Source: Aulosira sp. FACHB-615
GTDB lineage: Bacteria; Cyanobacteriota; Cyanobacteriia; Cyanobacteriales; Nostocaceae
Direction: 5' to 3'
Length of the DNA: 64,000 bases
NCBI RefSeq assembly: GCF_014698045.1
Contig: NZ_JACJSE010000017.1
Span: forward strand, 62,001 to 126,000
The number at the start of each line of letters is the position of its first letter. Position 1 is the stretch's first letter. A model generated the notes under the pieces. The model worked only from the letters and a program-made list of their open reading frames with translations, did no database searches and had not been told where the DNA came from. This document shows positions 27,687 to 37,504 of the stretch, in pieces. The translations under genes were made by a program, and so were the position numbers.

Positions 27687-29972
27687 ATGGTTGTCCAATT
27701 TAGACAAATTTTCAATCAACAGTGGTCTTGGAGAGCTTTCCCTTGGCTGAAGAAATGCCTTACCTCACTCACGTATAAAACGCTGCTGAATATGGCATTG
27801 CGAGTAACAATGGTAGTACTTCTATCTGCTGGGGTAAGCTATGCTCATGTGATGTCGCGTTTAGAAAGCCAAACCCAAGCACAACTGGAAAAATATATTC
27901 AAGAAAGAGGAGACCAAGAAAGTAGCCTTTTTCAGCTTGCACAGGATAACATAGCTGCGTTGCGCGATCGCCTGTTGCTAGAATTTCAGCAACCTACAAA
28001 TATTAATGTTCAAAGCGAATTTGAACGCGAGTATTTTTCTTGGAATGATGGTAGTCTTCGCAATTTTCCACAAAATCGACCGATTCAAGAATTTGATTCT
28101 ACTCGATATGCCAGTTCAGCCATTAGTCTCAAGACACCGCTAACTACCGAATTCAAGCAGAGGATGTTAATTGCTAACACGATCATTTCTGCTTACGGGG
28201 CTGCTTGGTCTCATCGATTTGTCAATACCTATTTTCTAGCACCAGAAAATGCTGGGGTAAATTATTGGAATGGCGTACCGATGGCCTTGCAAGCACCGCC
28301 TGATATCTATATCCCAAATGAAGAATACTTTTATATTGCCGCTCCTCAACATAACCCTGCCCGCTTACCACAGTGGACAGGTGTTTACCTTGACCCCATT
28401 GTCAAAGTCTGGATGGTTTCGGCTGTTTTACCAATTTATCAGGGCGATCGCTTTTTAGGAGTTGTGGGACATGATGTGGTTTTAACCAGCTTGATACAGC
28501 ATACAACCCAGAATCAATTACCAGGAACATACAATCTCATTTTTCGTGCAGATGGCCGTTTACTTGTCGATCCCCATCACACACCAGAAATTCAGCAAGC
28601 TCAAGGTCAACTGAAAATCGATGCAATTCCTGACCCCCATCTCCAGCGCATTTTTCAGTTAGTCACTAACACTTCCGCAAAAACCCAAGTCCTCAACAAT
28701 AGCCAAGACCGTGAATATCTCGCAGTGACTCGCTTGAAAGGGCCAAACTGGTATTTTGTCACAGTCTATCCCCAATCATTGCTATCAGGAACAGCTTGGG
28801 ATATGGCTCAATTTATTTTAATATCTGGTGCCGTGGCATTACTGGTTGAAGTTTTATTATTGTTGTCGGTTTTGCAACAACAAATCGCTAAACCACTGCA
28901 AACATTAACCGCCGCTAGTCAGCAAATTGCTAATGGTGACTTTGCAATTAATTTGGATACTAATCGCCAAGATGAACTCGGAGAACTCGCCAGTTCTTTC
29001 AACAGCATGGTAAATCAGTTAAAGACTTCTTTTATTGAACTAGAACGGATAAATAATGCCTTAGAACTAAAAGTTGATGAACGCACAACAACATTACAAA
29101 AGACACTTCAAGAATTGCAACGTACCCAAACCCAAATGATTCAAAGCGAAAAAATGTCCGCTTTGGGTCAACTGGTAGCAGGTGTAGCCCATGAAATCAA
29201 TAATCCTGTTAGTTTTATTTATGGGAACCTCAGCTATATCGAAACTTACATCGCAGATTTGTTGAAATTTATCCAACTATATCAGCATTACTATCCTCAT
29301 CCAGTGGCAGAAATTAAAATCGAGGCTGACAAATTGGATTTGGCATTTGCTCTCGATGATTTGCCCAAGATGGTGGCTTCGATGAAAATCGGCACAGAGC
29401 GGATTCGTGAAATTGTGTTATCATTACGGAATTTTACTCGTTTAGATGAAGCCGAATTTAAAGCAGTTAATATTCATGAGGGTATTGATAGTACATTATT
29501 AATTTTACAAAATCGTCTGAGAGAGCAAGCACAACGCCCAGCCATAGAAGTTGTAAAACAATATAGTAATTTACCTTTAATTAGCTGTTATCCTGGACAA
29601 CTAAATCAGGTATTTATGAACATTATATCTAATGCTATTGATGCCATAGAACTTGCAAATAAGCAGCTTAGTAGAACAGAAAAAACAAGATATAAAAATC
29701 AAATATTGATTCAGACTCAAGTGTTATCAGAAAACCAAGTTATAATTTCTATTGTAGATAATGGGTCAGGAATTAATGACGCTATAATCACCAAAATATT
29801 TGACCCATTTTTCACAACTAAAGATGTGGGTAAAGGTTCTGGATTGGGTTTATCTATCAGTTATCAAATTGTGACTGAATTACATCAAGGTCAACTTCAT
29901 TGTCATTCGATATTAGGCACAGGCACAGAGTTTGTGATTACTTTGCCTGTGCAAGCTAAACGCAGGCTTTGA
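27687..29972 (+). CDS. Membrane sensor histidine kinase: Cache - HAMP - His kinase
   Basis: 761 aa from the ATG at 27687 (a TTG at 27621 would add 22 residues with no support). First membrane span about 37-56, an extracytoplasmic sensor of about 310 residues, second span about 373-396, HAMP (about 396-450, KPLQTLTAASQQIANGDF), coiled coil, then H502 in VAHEINNPVSF, MNIISNAIDAI, DNGSG and GSGLGLS. The sensor has the length and the GVVGHDV / GTYNLIFRADGRLLVDPH pattern of double-Cache domains that bind small ligands outside the membrane. Its kinase core resembles kinase 2 and the phytochrome gene rather than kinases 1 and 3. No response regulator is nearby. Confidence 0.9.
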   Translation: MVVQFRQIFNQQWSWRAFPWLKKCLTSLTYKTLLNMALRVTMVVLLSAGVSYAHVMSRLESQTQAQLEKYIQERGDQESSLFQLAQDNIAALRDRLLLEFQQPTNINVQSEFEREYFSWNDGSLRNFPQNRPIQEFDSTRYASSAISLKTPLTTEFKQRMLIANTIISAYGAAWSHRFVNTYFLAPENAGVNYWNGVPMALQAPPDIYIPNEEYFYIAAPQHNPARLPQWTGVYLDPIVKVWMVSAVLPIYQGDRFLGVVGHDVVLTSLIQHTTQNQLPGTYNLIFRADGRLLVDPHHTPEIQQAQGQLKIDAIPDPHLQRIFQLVTNTSAKTQVLNNSQDREYLAVTRLKGPNWYFVTVYPQSLLSGTAWDMAQFILISGAVALLVEVLLLLSVLQQQIAKPLQTLTAASQQIANGDFAINLDTNRQDELGELASSFNSMVNQLKTSFIELERINNALELKVDERTTTLQKTLQELQRTQTQMIQSEKMSALGQLVAGVAHEINNPVSFIYGNLSYIETYIADLLKFIQLYQHYYPHPVAEIKIEADKLDLAFALDDLPKMVASMKIGTERIREIVLSLRNFTRLDEAEFKAVNIHEGIDSTLLILQNRLREQAQRPAIEVVKQYSNLPLISCYPGQLNQVFMNIISNAIDAIELANKQLSRTEKTRYKNQILIQTQVLSENQVIISIVDNGSGINDAIITKIFDPFFTTKDVGKGSGLGLSISYQIVTELHQGQLHCHSILGTGTEFVITLPVQAKRRL

Positions 29973-30278
29973 TTGCAGATATAAATATTGGGTGTGGCGT
30001 TGCATAATTGCGGGATAATTTATCTCATACCATTTCACTCTAAACATGATACAGATAGGCAAGCAGCGCCTCGACTCCGCTCGGCGACCGGAAACAAAGG
30101 TGTAGAGGAAGTGATTTGTATCAGTAATTTCGTGAATTGGTATCACGCAGAGGCGCAGAGACGCAGAGAGAATCAGGAGTTAAAAATTTCAATAAATCAA
30201 AATTCATCCCCTGATTCAGCAATGCCGAATATTTTATTTAAAAATATAAATATTGGTGCGATCGCTCAAATAATACAT
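29973..30278. repeat. Intergenic stretch with a dispersed CGCAGAGGCGCAGAG repeat
   Basis: 306 bases between converging genes with no coding frame. Near 30141-30168 is ATCACGCAGAGGCGCAGAG, a common dispersed cyanobacterial repeat. A CGACTCCGCTCGGCGACCGG stretch lies near 30070. No terminator is obvious. Confidence 0.5.
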
Positions 30279-30887
30279 CTATTTACCAAATTTCGATACA
30301 GCCAGACTATTCCATAAATACCAGCGCCAAGGCAAGTCTACACCTTTAGTCAAACCAATGCGCGTAGTCTGAATTAACGAGAGATTTCCTTGTTCTAGCT
30401 GTTGTTGAAACTCAGGCTGGCGGTGTTCTAACCAGAGGGGTTGACCAAATTCTAGGGGTATTGCATTCAATGTCAAATCAATTTTCAAAGCGCGGCAAAG
30501 TTTACCCGGCCCGGCGGCGATGCGATGTGGTTTGAGTTTTTCTTGATGATCAACCCAGGTAGGGACTTGCTCTAACTCCAAGGCGCGAAGAAGCACCGCA
30601 CTAGGAATTCCCTCTTTGTCAGTTACCACATTCAAGCAGTGGTAAACACCATAAATTAAGTACACATAAGCTTTTCCAGCCGCATCAAACATGACCTGAT
30701 TGCGAGTAGTCCGACTACGATAAGCGTGCATTGCTGGATCATCGGGTGCATAGGCTTCTGTTTCGACAATTATTCCCCGAAAAATTCTACCATCTGGCAT
30801 TTGTCTTACTAGAGTACAGCCAATCAATTCAGGAGCCACTAAAGTTGAGGAACGAGTCAGCCAAGTTGCATCAATGTTAGATGTCAT
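30279..30887 (-). CDS. mpg: 3-methyladenine DNA glycosylase (Mpg/AAG family)
   Basis: 202 aa, normal length for the bacterial family. It flips out and removes alkylated purines, starting base-excision repair. Visible signatures are LVAPELIGCTLV near the N-terminus, GIIVETEAYAPDDPAMHAY (the Glu acts in catalysis in the family), YVYLIYGVYHCLNVV (the hydrophobic hairpin that intercalates) and PSAVLLRALE. The start ATG at 30887 gives the normal N-terminus. The gene stands alone, between the Cache kinase on the other strand and the phytochrome gene 59 bp upstream on the same strand. Confidence 0.92.
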   Translation of the reverse strand: MTSNIDATWLTRSSTLVAPELIGCTLVRQMPDGRIFRGIIVETEAYAPDDPAMHAYRSRTTRNQVMFDAAGKAYVYLIYGVYHCLNVVTDKEGIPSAVLLRALELEQVPTWVDHQEKLKPHRIAAGPGKLCRALKIDLTLNAIPLEFGQPLWLEHRQPEFQQQLEQGNLSLIQTTRIGLTKGVDLPWRWYLWNSLAVSKFGK

Positions 30888-30946
30888 AAACTAGGGGCTA
30901 GGGACTAGAGGCTAGAGGGTAGTATTTTTACTCAGCACTCAGCACT

Positions 30947-33709
30947 TCAAGTATGAATACTCTGCTGAATGGGAACTTCTATGCGAAATTCTGTACCTTG
31001 GCCTGGTTGTGAATCGCATTGAAAAATACCACCATGCTTATCTACCACAATTTGGTAACTAATTGATAGTCCCAAACCTGTACCTTTACCTACAGGTTTA
31101 GTAGTGAAAAATGGGTCAAAAACTCTTGTTTTGACGGCTTCTGGTATGCCTAGTCCATTGTCTTTGATGTAAATTACCACGCTCGGCACATTTTTGTTCA
31201 TCTCACCAACGGTAGTGCGAATGGAAATTTGACGTTGATGAGTGGCTGAGGTGGATTCTGGGTGATATTCTAAAGCATCGATCGCATTGCTCAACACATT
31301 CATAAAAACTTGGTTGAGTTGTCCTGCATAACACTCTACCAATGGCAAATCACCATACTCTTGAATAACTTGAATGTCAGCACCATCGGATTTCGATTTT
31401 AAGCGGTGCTGTAAAATCAATAAGGTACTATCGAGACCTTCGTGAATATCTACTACTTTCATTTCCGCTTCATCCAGGCGAGAGAAATTCCGCAAGGACA
31501 TGACGATTTGGCGGATGCGTTCTACACCAAAGCTCATGGAAGAGAGAGTTTTGGGTAAATCTTGTGAGAGAAATTCTAAATCAATATCTTCCAGGCGATC
31601 GCTAATTTCTTCACTAGGTTTAGGATATTGTTTCTGATAAAGGTTGAGCATTCCCAGTAAATCATCTGCATACTCCCGCACATGGGATAAATTGCCATAA
31701 ATAAAATTCACGGGATTATTAATTTCATGAGCTACACCCGCTACTAATTGACCTAGTGAAGACATTTTTTCTGTTTGGATAAGTTGAGTTTGGGTAGTTT
31801 GTAACTCATGCAAGGCGGCGGTTAATTTTTGGGCTTGCTGTTTGGTTTGTGATAGTAAATCAGCTTGTTGCAGGGCTACACCTAATTGAGCGGCGATTTG
31901 ACTGAGAAAGTTAACTTCCGAAGGTTTCCATTCGCGGGGGCCAGAATGTTGATAAGTGCAAAGCAAACCCCAGAGTTTTTGTCCAACAAAAATGGGAGCT
32001 AAAACAAAAGCATGAATGTGATAATACTCTAGATTATCTAAATGGCACTGGTTAAAGCCCATGTGATAAATGTCATCCACAGCAAATGTTTCGTTGTGGC
32101 GGTAACGTCCTCCCTCGGTTTTTTGCAGGTAGGTGTCATTCCAAACGGTATTTACCCCTATTTTGCTTTCATTTGTCCAATGGGGGCTAGTCGCTTCAAA
32201 GTCGCCGACAAATTCACCACCCCAATCTGCTGTAAACCGATAAACCGAAACGCGATCGCCTTTGACTAACTGACAAACTTCTTTGGTGGTAATTTGAAAA
32301 ATCTGATCTATATCCAAGGACTCCCGAATTTTAGCAATTACGCCAAATACAGCTTGTTGTTGTTGATATGTGCGTTCTAGTTCAACTGTGCGTCTTTTTA
32401 CTTGATGTTCTAAATTTTGATTAAAGCCTTGTACTTGTTGATAAAGTTCATATTGTTGAATTGCTGAGGCAAAATGTTTGGCAAGTTCTCTAGCTAATTC
32501 AATATCTGCGTCTGTCCATTGTTGAGCTTGGGCTGTTTTTGATTCTTTCCAAACATCAAAAGATAACCGGGGATATAACTGGCGGCGATCGCGGTCAAAT
32601 TGACCAGCCCACAAGGTTTCTGTGTCGATTTCATTGCGAAAGATACTCAAATAACCGACTAATTGCTGACGGTAACACAGGGGAATCATCAGCAAACTGC
32701 GAATTTTGGTTGGTTTAAAAGTTGGTTGCAAAGTTCGCAAACTTGCAGTTTGATAAATATCATCGATTGCCCAAACATCGTATTCACCAGACTGATAATA
32801 TTCTTGCCAGACGTTATACTGCTCCATTAAGGGATAAATCGTATCTGGGGGAATTTCTGGCTGTTGTCCACTGGTATAAATTTGAATGCAGTCACTCCCA
32901 GGAATTAAACATTCTTTCAAACTTTTAATTTGATTATTAGCAGCTTGAAAAGCTTCGTTTCTCATACACAATCTTCCACCCACACCTTGAAAGGCGGCGA
33001 CAGCAGCTTCTAATGCTGGTTGTAAAACAATTGTTGGGAGGGAATGTAGCAGGGTCGCAATGCGATTAATCACGCTTTCTCGTTCGGCTTTGGCGCGGGC
33101 TTGGGCGAGAAGATAACTTTGGGCGATCGCCACCGATAATTGATCTACAACCATTTGCATCGCTTCTAATTCATAAAGTGAAATAGAATGCGCCTGGGAA
33201 TGATGAGATACTAGCAATCCCCACAGTTGATGTTGATGGAAAATCGGCGCGACAACGCAAGATTTAACGCCCATCGCCGTTAAGTATTCTGCGTGACAAG
33301 GATCTACAGGGCGATAACGAATATCCTCCGGTTTCAGTTCCCCTGTTTCTAAAACACTCATCGGGCTATGACCAATCTGTTGCAATTCCACATTTACAAC
33401 CGAACGTACCCTAGATTTAATAAACAATTCACGCGCATAAGGCGGAATATCATCGGCGGGAAAATTCAGTCCCAACAGCGAAGGTAGACGCTGTTCATGA
33501 ATGGATTCAGCCACCACTTTACCTGTACCATCCGTATGAAATTGATAAATCATTACTCGGTCAGTACCCAGTAAACAGCGTACTTCTGCTGTTGTGGTTG
33601 TAATAATTTCTTCTAACTCTAATGTTTGACGAATCCGATTTGTTATCCGGCGTAGAAGACTCTCTTGATTAAGTCTTGTCCGCAAGTTTGGATCTGCTAG
33701 TTGGGACAT
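30947..33709 (-). CDS. Knotless phytochrome-type histidine kinase with a cyanobacteriochrome GAF
   Basis: 920 aa, three GAF domains and a histidine kinase. GAF1 (about 20-200) has PADDIP (84-89, the phytochrome PASDIP box) and C138-H139 in VDPCHAEYLTAMGV, the canonical bilin-binding pair; no PAS domain precedes it. The second domain (about 215-415) carries the phytochrome tongue: W367-A-G and PRLSFDVW (380-387). GAF3 (about 455-625) has C555-H556 in GFNQCHLDNLEYY, typical of cyanobacteriochrome GAFs. The kinase has H661 in VAHEINNPVNF, MNVLSNAIDAL and GTGLGLS. The order matches All2699 of Nostoc PCC 7120 as I recall it. Likely a soluble red/far-red sensor with a second light input. A 320-bp AT-rich upstream region probably holds its promoter. 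The partner regulator is not in view. Confidence 0.9.
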   Translation of the reverse strand: MSQLADPNLRTRLNQESLLRRITNRIRQTLELEEIITTTTAEVRCLLGTDRVMIYQFHTDGTGKVVAESIHEQRLPSLLGLNFPADDIPPYARELFIKSRVRSVVNVELQQIGHSPMSVLETGELKPEDIRYRPVDPCHAEYLTAMGVKSCVVAPIFHQHQLWGLLVSHHSQAHSISLYELEAMQMVVDQLSVAIAQSYLLAQARAKAERESVINRIATLLHSLPTIVLQPALEAAVAAFQGVGGRLCMRNEAFQAANNQIKSLKECLIPGSDCIQIYTSGQQPEIPPDTIYPLMEQYNVWQEYYQSGEYDVWAIDDIYQTASLRTLQPTFKPTKIRSLLMIPLCYRQQLVGYLSIFRNEIDTETLWAGQFDRDRRQLYPRLSFDVWKESKTAQAQQWTDADIELARELAKHFASAIQQYELYQQVQGFNQNLEHQVKRRTVELERTYQQQQAVFGVIAKIRESLDIDQIFQITTKEVCQLVKGDRVSVYRFTADWGGEFVGDFEATSPHWTNESKIGVNTVWNDTYLQKTEGGRYRHNETFAVDDIYHMGFNQCHLDNLEYYHIHAFVLAPIFVGQKLWGLLCTYQHSGPREWKPSEVNFLSQIAAQLGVALQQADLLSQTKQQAQKLTAALHELQTTQTQLIQTEKMSSLGQLVAGVAHEINNPVNFIYGNLSHVREYADDLLGMLNLYQKQYPKPSEEISDRLEDIDLEFLSQDLPKTLSSMSFGVERIRQIVMSLRNFSRLDEAEMKVVDIHEGLDSTLLILQHRLKSKSDGADIQVIQEYGDLPLVECYAGQLNQVFMNVLSNAIDALEYHPESTSATHQRQISIRTTVGEMNKNVPSVVIYIKDNGLGIPEAVKTRVFDPFFTTKPVGKGTGLGLSISYQIVVDKHGGIFQCDSQPGQGTEFRIEVPIQQSIHT

Positions 33710-33954
33710 TGTTTTTAAGTTTAAAAATTTTTGAAATTAAATATCTTGTCAGCGATAAATCTAAAAATATTGTGAATTTTATGTAATCTATTTGTCTACA
33801 GTAAAACCACGGTCAAAATATAGTGAATACTCCTAGGTTTTTGTTACAGGTTTTTACATTATTTTGTTTAAGAAAAAAATCTCAGTATTTTATATATTTT
33901 TGATAAATTTTCACTAGTAAAAAGTTTAAAAAAACCAGATATTTATGTTTTTAT

Positions 33955-33989
33955 AAAAAAATAGAGACCAGAACTAAGCTGTGTCTCTA
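33955..33989 (-). terminator. Terminator of the ArsA-like gene
   Basis: TAGAGAC (33962-33968) pairs with GTCTCTA (33983-33989). The A-run on the left makes a T-run on the minus strand. The remaining bases of 33710-34032 are AT-rich and show no gene. Confidence 0.65.
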
Positions 33990-34032
33990 CTGTTAAACAG
34001 TAACTCTTCCTTGAGGATGATTACCCAGAGAA

Positions 34033-35220
34033 TTAAACTCTGTTATTATCAGCAAAACGAATTCTTAAATAGTCTTCTTCCATTTTGGCACCAGCAGGCT
34101 GTAGTGCTGCTAAAGCCTGTGGCAAAACCAAATTACGGCGATGATTACCGATTGTAATGTTTAATTCATCACCTGTTTTACTTAGCTGAATTTGGTGTTT
34201 AGGAATACCTGGTAAATACAGTTCTAAACTGTATTCATTTTTCTCTTGTATGACTCTAACTGTTGTTTCTTTGTAATAAACTTGGCTAGGGTCTTCGTCT
34301 TTGTAGAGAATTTCCTTAAGTCTTTCTAATGCAGCTAATCCACACATTTCTTCAGAAAATAGCGGCACTTCTTTAACTGGCAGAGGATGGAAATTTTCGT
34401 GAATTTCTTGACGATACTGTTCTTGATTTTGTTTCCAACGTTGGAAAAATGGATCTTCCACTTCCGGCGGAATAATCCTATTAGCAACTACTAAATCTGT
34501 AGCTACATTGTATAAGCTTAAATAAGCATGGGCGCGTAGGGATTCTTTAATCACCATCTTTTCAGGATTGGTGACAAGACGTACAGAAGTTTGGGTATTA
34601 TCTGTTAATACCTTTTCCAGCGCCTCAATTTGTTCATAAAATTCGTAAGGTGCATCCATTACCTCTTTGTCGGGTAGAGAAAAACCCGCAATTGGTTTAA
34701 AAATTGGTTCCACTAAAGGACGCAACGCTACAGAGATATTTTGAAATGGTTTGTAAAAGCGGCGCATATACCAACCGCCAACTTCTGGTAAGCTTAACAG
34801 GCGCAAAGCTGTGCCGGTAGGGGCTGAGTCAATAATTAAAACATCAAAATCCCCTTCATCATAATGGCGTTTCATTCTTACCAAGCTGAAAATTTCATCC
34901 ATTCCTGGTAAAATCGCCAATTCTTCGGCTTGCACTCCTTCTAAGCCCCGCGCCTGCAAAACCTGGGTAATGTATCGCTTCACAGCACCCCAGTTACCTT
35001 CCAGTTCTTGCAGTGCATCTAGTTCTGCACCCCACAAGTTTGGGCGAATTTGTTTGGGTGCATGTTCTAGTTCTAAATCAAAACTATCGGCTAAGGAATG
35101 GGCGGGATCTGTACTTAAAACTAGTGTACGATAGCCCAGTTCTGCACAACGAAGTCCCGTAGCGGCAGCAACAGAGGTTTTTCCCACACCGCCTTTGCCT
35201 GTCATCAAAATTACTCGCAT
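34033..35220 (-). CDS. ArsA/Get3-like ATPase with C-terminal HSP20-like domain
   Basis: 395 aa. The N-terminus is a deviant Walker A, GKGGVGKT (8-15), then STDPAHSLADSFD (switch/A-loop) and DSAPTGTALRLL, all signatures of the ArsA/Get3 ATPase family that forms a nucleotide-gated dimer. The last 80 residues (from about 318, VRVIQEKNEYSLELYLPGIP) look like a small heat-shock alpha-crystallin domain, a fusion known in cyanobacterial and plastid members. No ArsB, ArsR or ArsC gene is nearby, so tail-anchored protein handling is more likely than arsenite export; that is inference from context. A terminator follows at 33955. Confidence 0.88.
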   Translation of the reverse strand: MRVILMTGKGGVGKTSVAAATGLRCAELGYRTLVLSTDPAHSLADSFDLELEHAPKQIRPNLWGAELDALQELEGNWGAVKRYITQVLQARGLEGVQAEELAILPGMDEIFSLVRMKRHYDEGDFDVLIIDSAPTGTALRLLSLPEVGGWYMRRFYKPFQNISVALRPLVEPIFKPIAGFSLPDKEVMDAPYEFYEQIEALEKVLTDNTQTSVRLVTNPEKMVIKESLRAHAYLSLYNVATDLVVANRIIPPEVEDPFFQRWKQNQEQYRQEIHENFHPLPVKEVPLFSEEMCGLAALERLKEILYKDEDPSQVYYKETTVRVIQEKNEYSLELYLPGIPKHQIQLSKTGDELNITIGNHRRNLVLPQALAALQPAGAKMEEDYLRIRFADNNRV

Positions 35221-35654
35221 TATCTCGAATCTCTAAGGTTTTTAGCTTGTGAGTCCTCTAAAATGCTCAATTAATGCTCAAAGAGGTGGTTATTAGTTTT
35301 GTAGCAAAACATGAAGTATGAATTTCATACTCAATCTCTTTGCCAAAAAAACACTCATCTCTTATTATTACGTAATTCTCTAACTCACAAGTTGCTGCAT
35401 TCTAAATTTGCAGAGGAAGTGAGAAGTGAATCATTACCGCAAAAGTATAAAGAAACGAACCGCAAAGGACGCATAGACACGAAGTTATAAGAGTTTGAGA
35501 GAGTTATTGCGTAAGTCCTATAAAATTCAGAATTTAGAAGTCAGAGTGGTTAATAAATCACAGTTTTACTAGACAGAGATTTTCACAGTCTCAAACAAGT
35601 TTCTCAGCGAAAATCCAAAATCTAAAATCCAAAATCCAAAATTGGTATGAGTCG
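35221..35654. other. Intergenic stretch with short tandem AATCCAAAATC repeats
   Basis: 434 bases without a gene. The part near 35600-35642 is a tandem of AAAATCCAAAATC units; a related tandem occurs at 50510-50545. A TTGCGTAAGTCCT motif near 35507 recurs at other gaps (near 27527 and 43870). Confidence 0.5.
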
Positions 35655-36890
35655 TTACTTGATTAATCCCATCTCATATAAACCTTGGTGCAGTCTTTTG
35701 GCTTCTGCGAGATTTTGCTGCTGTTCGTGGAGGAGAATGGCATTTTTAAATGCTGTCAGACTAGCTTGGAGATTACCAACTTTTAGCTGTACTACGCCTA
35801 AATTTTGATATGCTTCTGCGTAATAAGGATTTAATTTGATGGCTTTTTGATAACAAGCGATCGCATCAGTAAATAAATTCAAAGCCTTTAATGTCATGCC
35901 TAAGTTATAATATCCAGTCGCAAAATCTGGGTCAATTTTTAAAGCTGTTTCGTAAGCTTTTTTGGCATTGTTTAAATCGCCTGCATCTTTGAGTAAGTTG
36001 CCTAAATTGTTATATGCTCCTAGCTTGAGCATGGGATATATCGGTAATTTAATCGCAGCTTGATAGTGTTCTAGGGCTGATTGCGGCTGTTTTAAATGAT
36101 TGTACGCAATCCCTAAATGATAGTAGAGTTCATATAAAATTTCGTAGTTTTCTGTTGATTGATTTGCTGTCACCCAATCTTGGGGTGACTTACCACTAGC
36201 TTGCTTGAGTCCCCGTAGCAATAATTCTACACCTTGAGTAAGTTTGCCAGTTTCAACATAAAGCGCCCCTAATTTACTGCAAACATAAGGATCATTGGGA
36301 TGCGTGGCGAGAAACTCTAACATTGCAGCTTGCGCTTTGATGTATTTATTATTTTGGGCGATCGCTCTTTTTTGATACCCTGTATGCAGAATTGCTACAC
36401 CCTGCAAATAACCTACTTGCCAATGAGGTTCTTTTTGTATAATCGCCGCTACACTATCATCAACTAAGGCATGATAAGGCCTTTCAAAGCGAATTTCGGG
36501 ATGATTGCGAAACAACCGCGAAACCAAAGAATAGGGAGATTGAACCGCACCAATTTCTTGGCGGATGAGATTAATTAAGATATATTCATCACTTTGAATT
36601 GCATCTTGTAGCTGTGGCACAATACTGGGGTTGAGTATTTCATCCGCATCTAACACCAACACCCAATCACCGGTAACATATTTTAAAGCAGCATTCCGAG
36701 CAGTACTAAAGTTATTAGTCCATTGAAAATGATGTACTTCTGCACCGAATTGTTGGGCGATTTCGGGAGTGCGATCGCTAGAACCTGTATCTAACACTAC
36801 CATCTCATCCACGAAATCCTTAACACTATTTAAGCACTTCGGTAGCGTAGTTTCTTCATTTTTTACAATCATGCACAGACTAATACTCAT
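35655..36890 (-). CDS. Family 2 glycosyltransferase fused to TPR repeats
   Basis: 411 aa. Residues 1-100 are a GT-A glycosyltransferase: SLCMIVKNEE, VVLDTGSSDRT and the metal-binding DADEIL. The second half is tetratricopeptide repeats (DPDFATGYYNLGMTLKALN, NPYYAEAYQNLGVVQLK). This architecture (nucleotide-sugar transferase plus protein-binding repeats) is common in cyanobacteria, often among surface-polysaccharide or protein-glycosylation genes, but the acceptor here cannot be told. It is monocistronic, with long spacers on both sides. Confidence 0.88.
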   Translation of the reverse strand: MSISLCMIVKNEETTLPKCLNSVKDFVDEMVVLDTGSSDRTPEIAQQFGAEVHHFQWTNNFSTARNAALKYVTGDWVLVLDADEILNPSIVPQLQDAIQSDEYILINLIRQEIGAVQSPYSLVSRLFRNHPEIRFERPYHALVDDSVAAIIQKEPHWQVGYLQGVAILHTGYQKRAIAQNNKYIKAQAAMLEFLATHPNDPYVCSKLGALYVETGKLTQGVELLLRGLKQASGKSPQDWVTANQSTENYEILYELYYHLGIAYNHLKQPQSALEHYQAAIKLPIYPMLKLGAYNNLGNLLKDAGDLNNAKKAYETALKIDPDFATGYYNLGMTLKALNLFTDAIACYQKAIKLNPYYAEAYQNLGVVQLKVGNLQASLTAFKNAILLHEQQQNLAEAKRLHQGLYEMGLIK

Positions 36891-37504
36891 ACGCGAACTT
36901 CAATTTATTTACTTATATTTATTAAACATAGGTGATGCACTTGCACAAATAAGACTTACGCATCAAAACGAAAAATCAAGGGTTGGGAAGAGGGTGTAAG
37001 GGTGTAGGGGTGTATATATCTAAAACCCTTACACCCCATACCCTTGCACCCAGTTTCCACAGCAAATCTTTTTGCGTAAACCTTAACAAATTTAGCATCT
37101 AGCAATTTTAAATCGGTTGCTCACCAATCTACTCCCTGTTTCTTCGCGTAGTTGACAAATCAAACCGGATTGCTAAATGACAACTCTACTTGCTACCAGC
37201 CAATACTTAACACTTTATTACAATAGATTGGCAAAACAGTGAAGTACACCCGCATTTCTCACAAGCTTCAGGCGTTTGATGGGGCAGAGGGGCAGAGGTG
37301 CGGAGGGGCAGGGGAGAGAGTACCTTCATTCTCCCCTGCTCCCCTGCTCCCCTGCTCCCCTGCACAGGCTTTGAAAGGTGTGGTGAGAAATCCGGGGTAC
37401 ACTATCTCTCTTTTGAGATGATTCTGAATTTGGCTGTGCTGTATGTGCAAAAATCAAGATTAACAAATCAGTGAGCGAGTATTCTCAAAGAGAGGGGAAA
37501 CTTC
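36891..37504. repeat. Long spacer with two GC-rich repeat blocks
   Basis: 614 bases, no credible gene. Block one (about 36975-37055) is an inverted GGGTGTAAGGGTGTAGGGG / CCCTTACACCCCATACCC pair of a family also seen near 43727, 46030 and 57060. Block two (about 37279-37365) is GGGGCAGAGGGGCAGAGG facing a tandem of CTCCCCTGC units and could form a large hairpin. Frames read through block two on either strand are low-complexity and not believed. The promoter of the kinase at 37505 should lie in the last 100 bases. Confidence 0.6.

Noticed and set aside
29913..30317. Short overlapping frames between the Cache kinase and the glycosylase
   Set aside because: They cross dispersed repeats and have no ribosome site or protein-like pattern.
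34033..35220. Arsenite resistance operon
   Set aside because: The ATPase is ArsA/Get3-like, but no arsB, arsR, arsC or arsD is adjacent and the HSP20-like tail marks a different branch.
37279..37365. A CRISPR array
   Set aside because: The units are short, unequal tandem CTCCCCTGC repeats without spacers; no cas gene occurs in the window.
37239..37450. Frames on both strands through the GC-rich block
   Set aside because: They are made of tandem GGGGCAGAG / CTCCCCTGC units and give repetitive, non-protein-like sequences.
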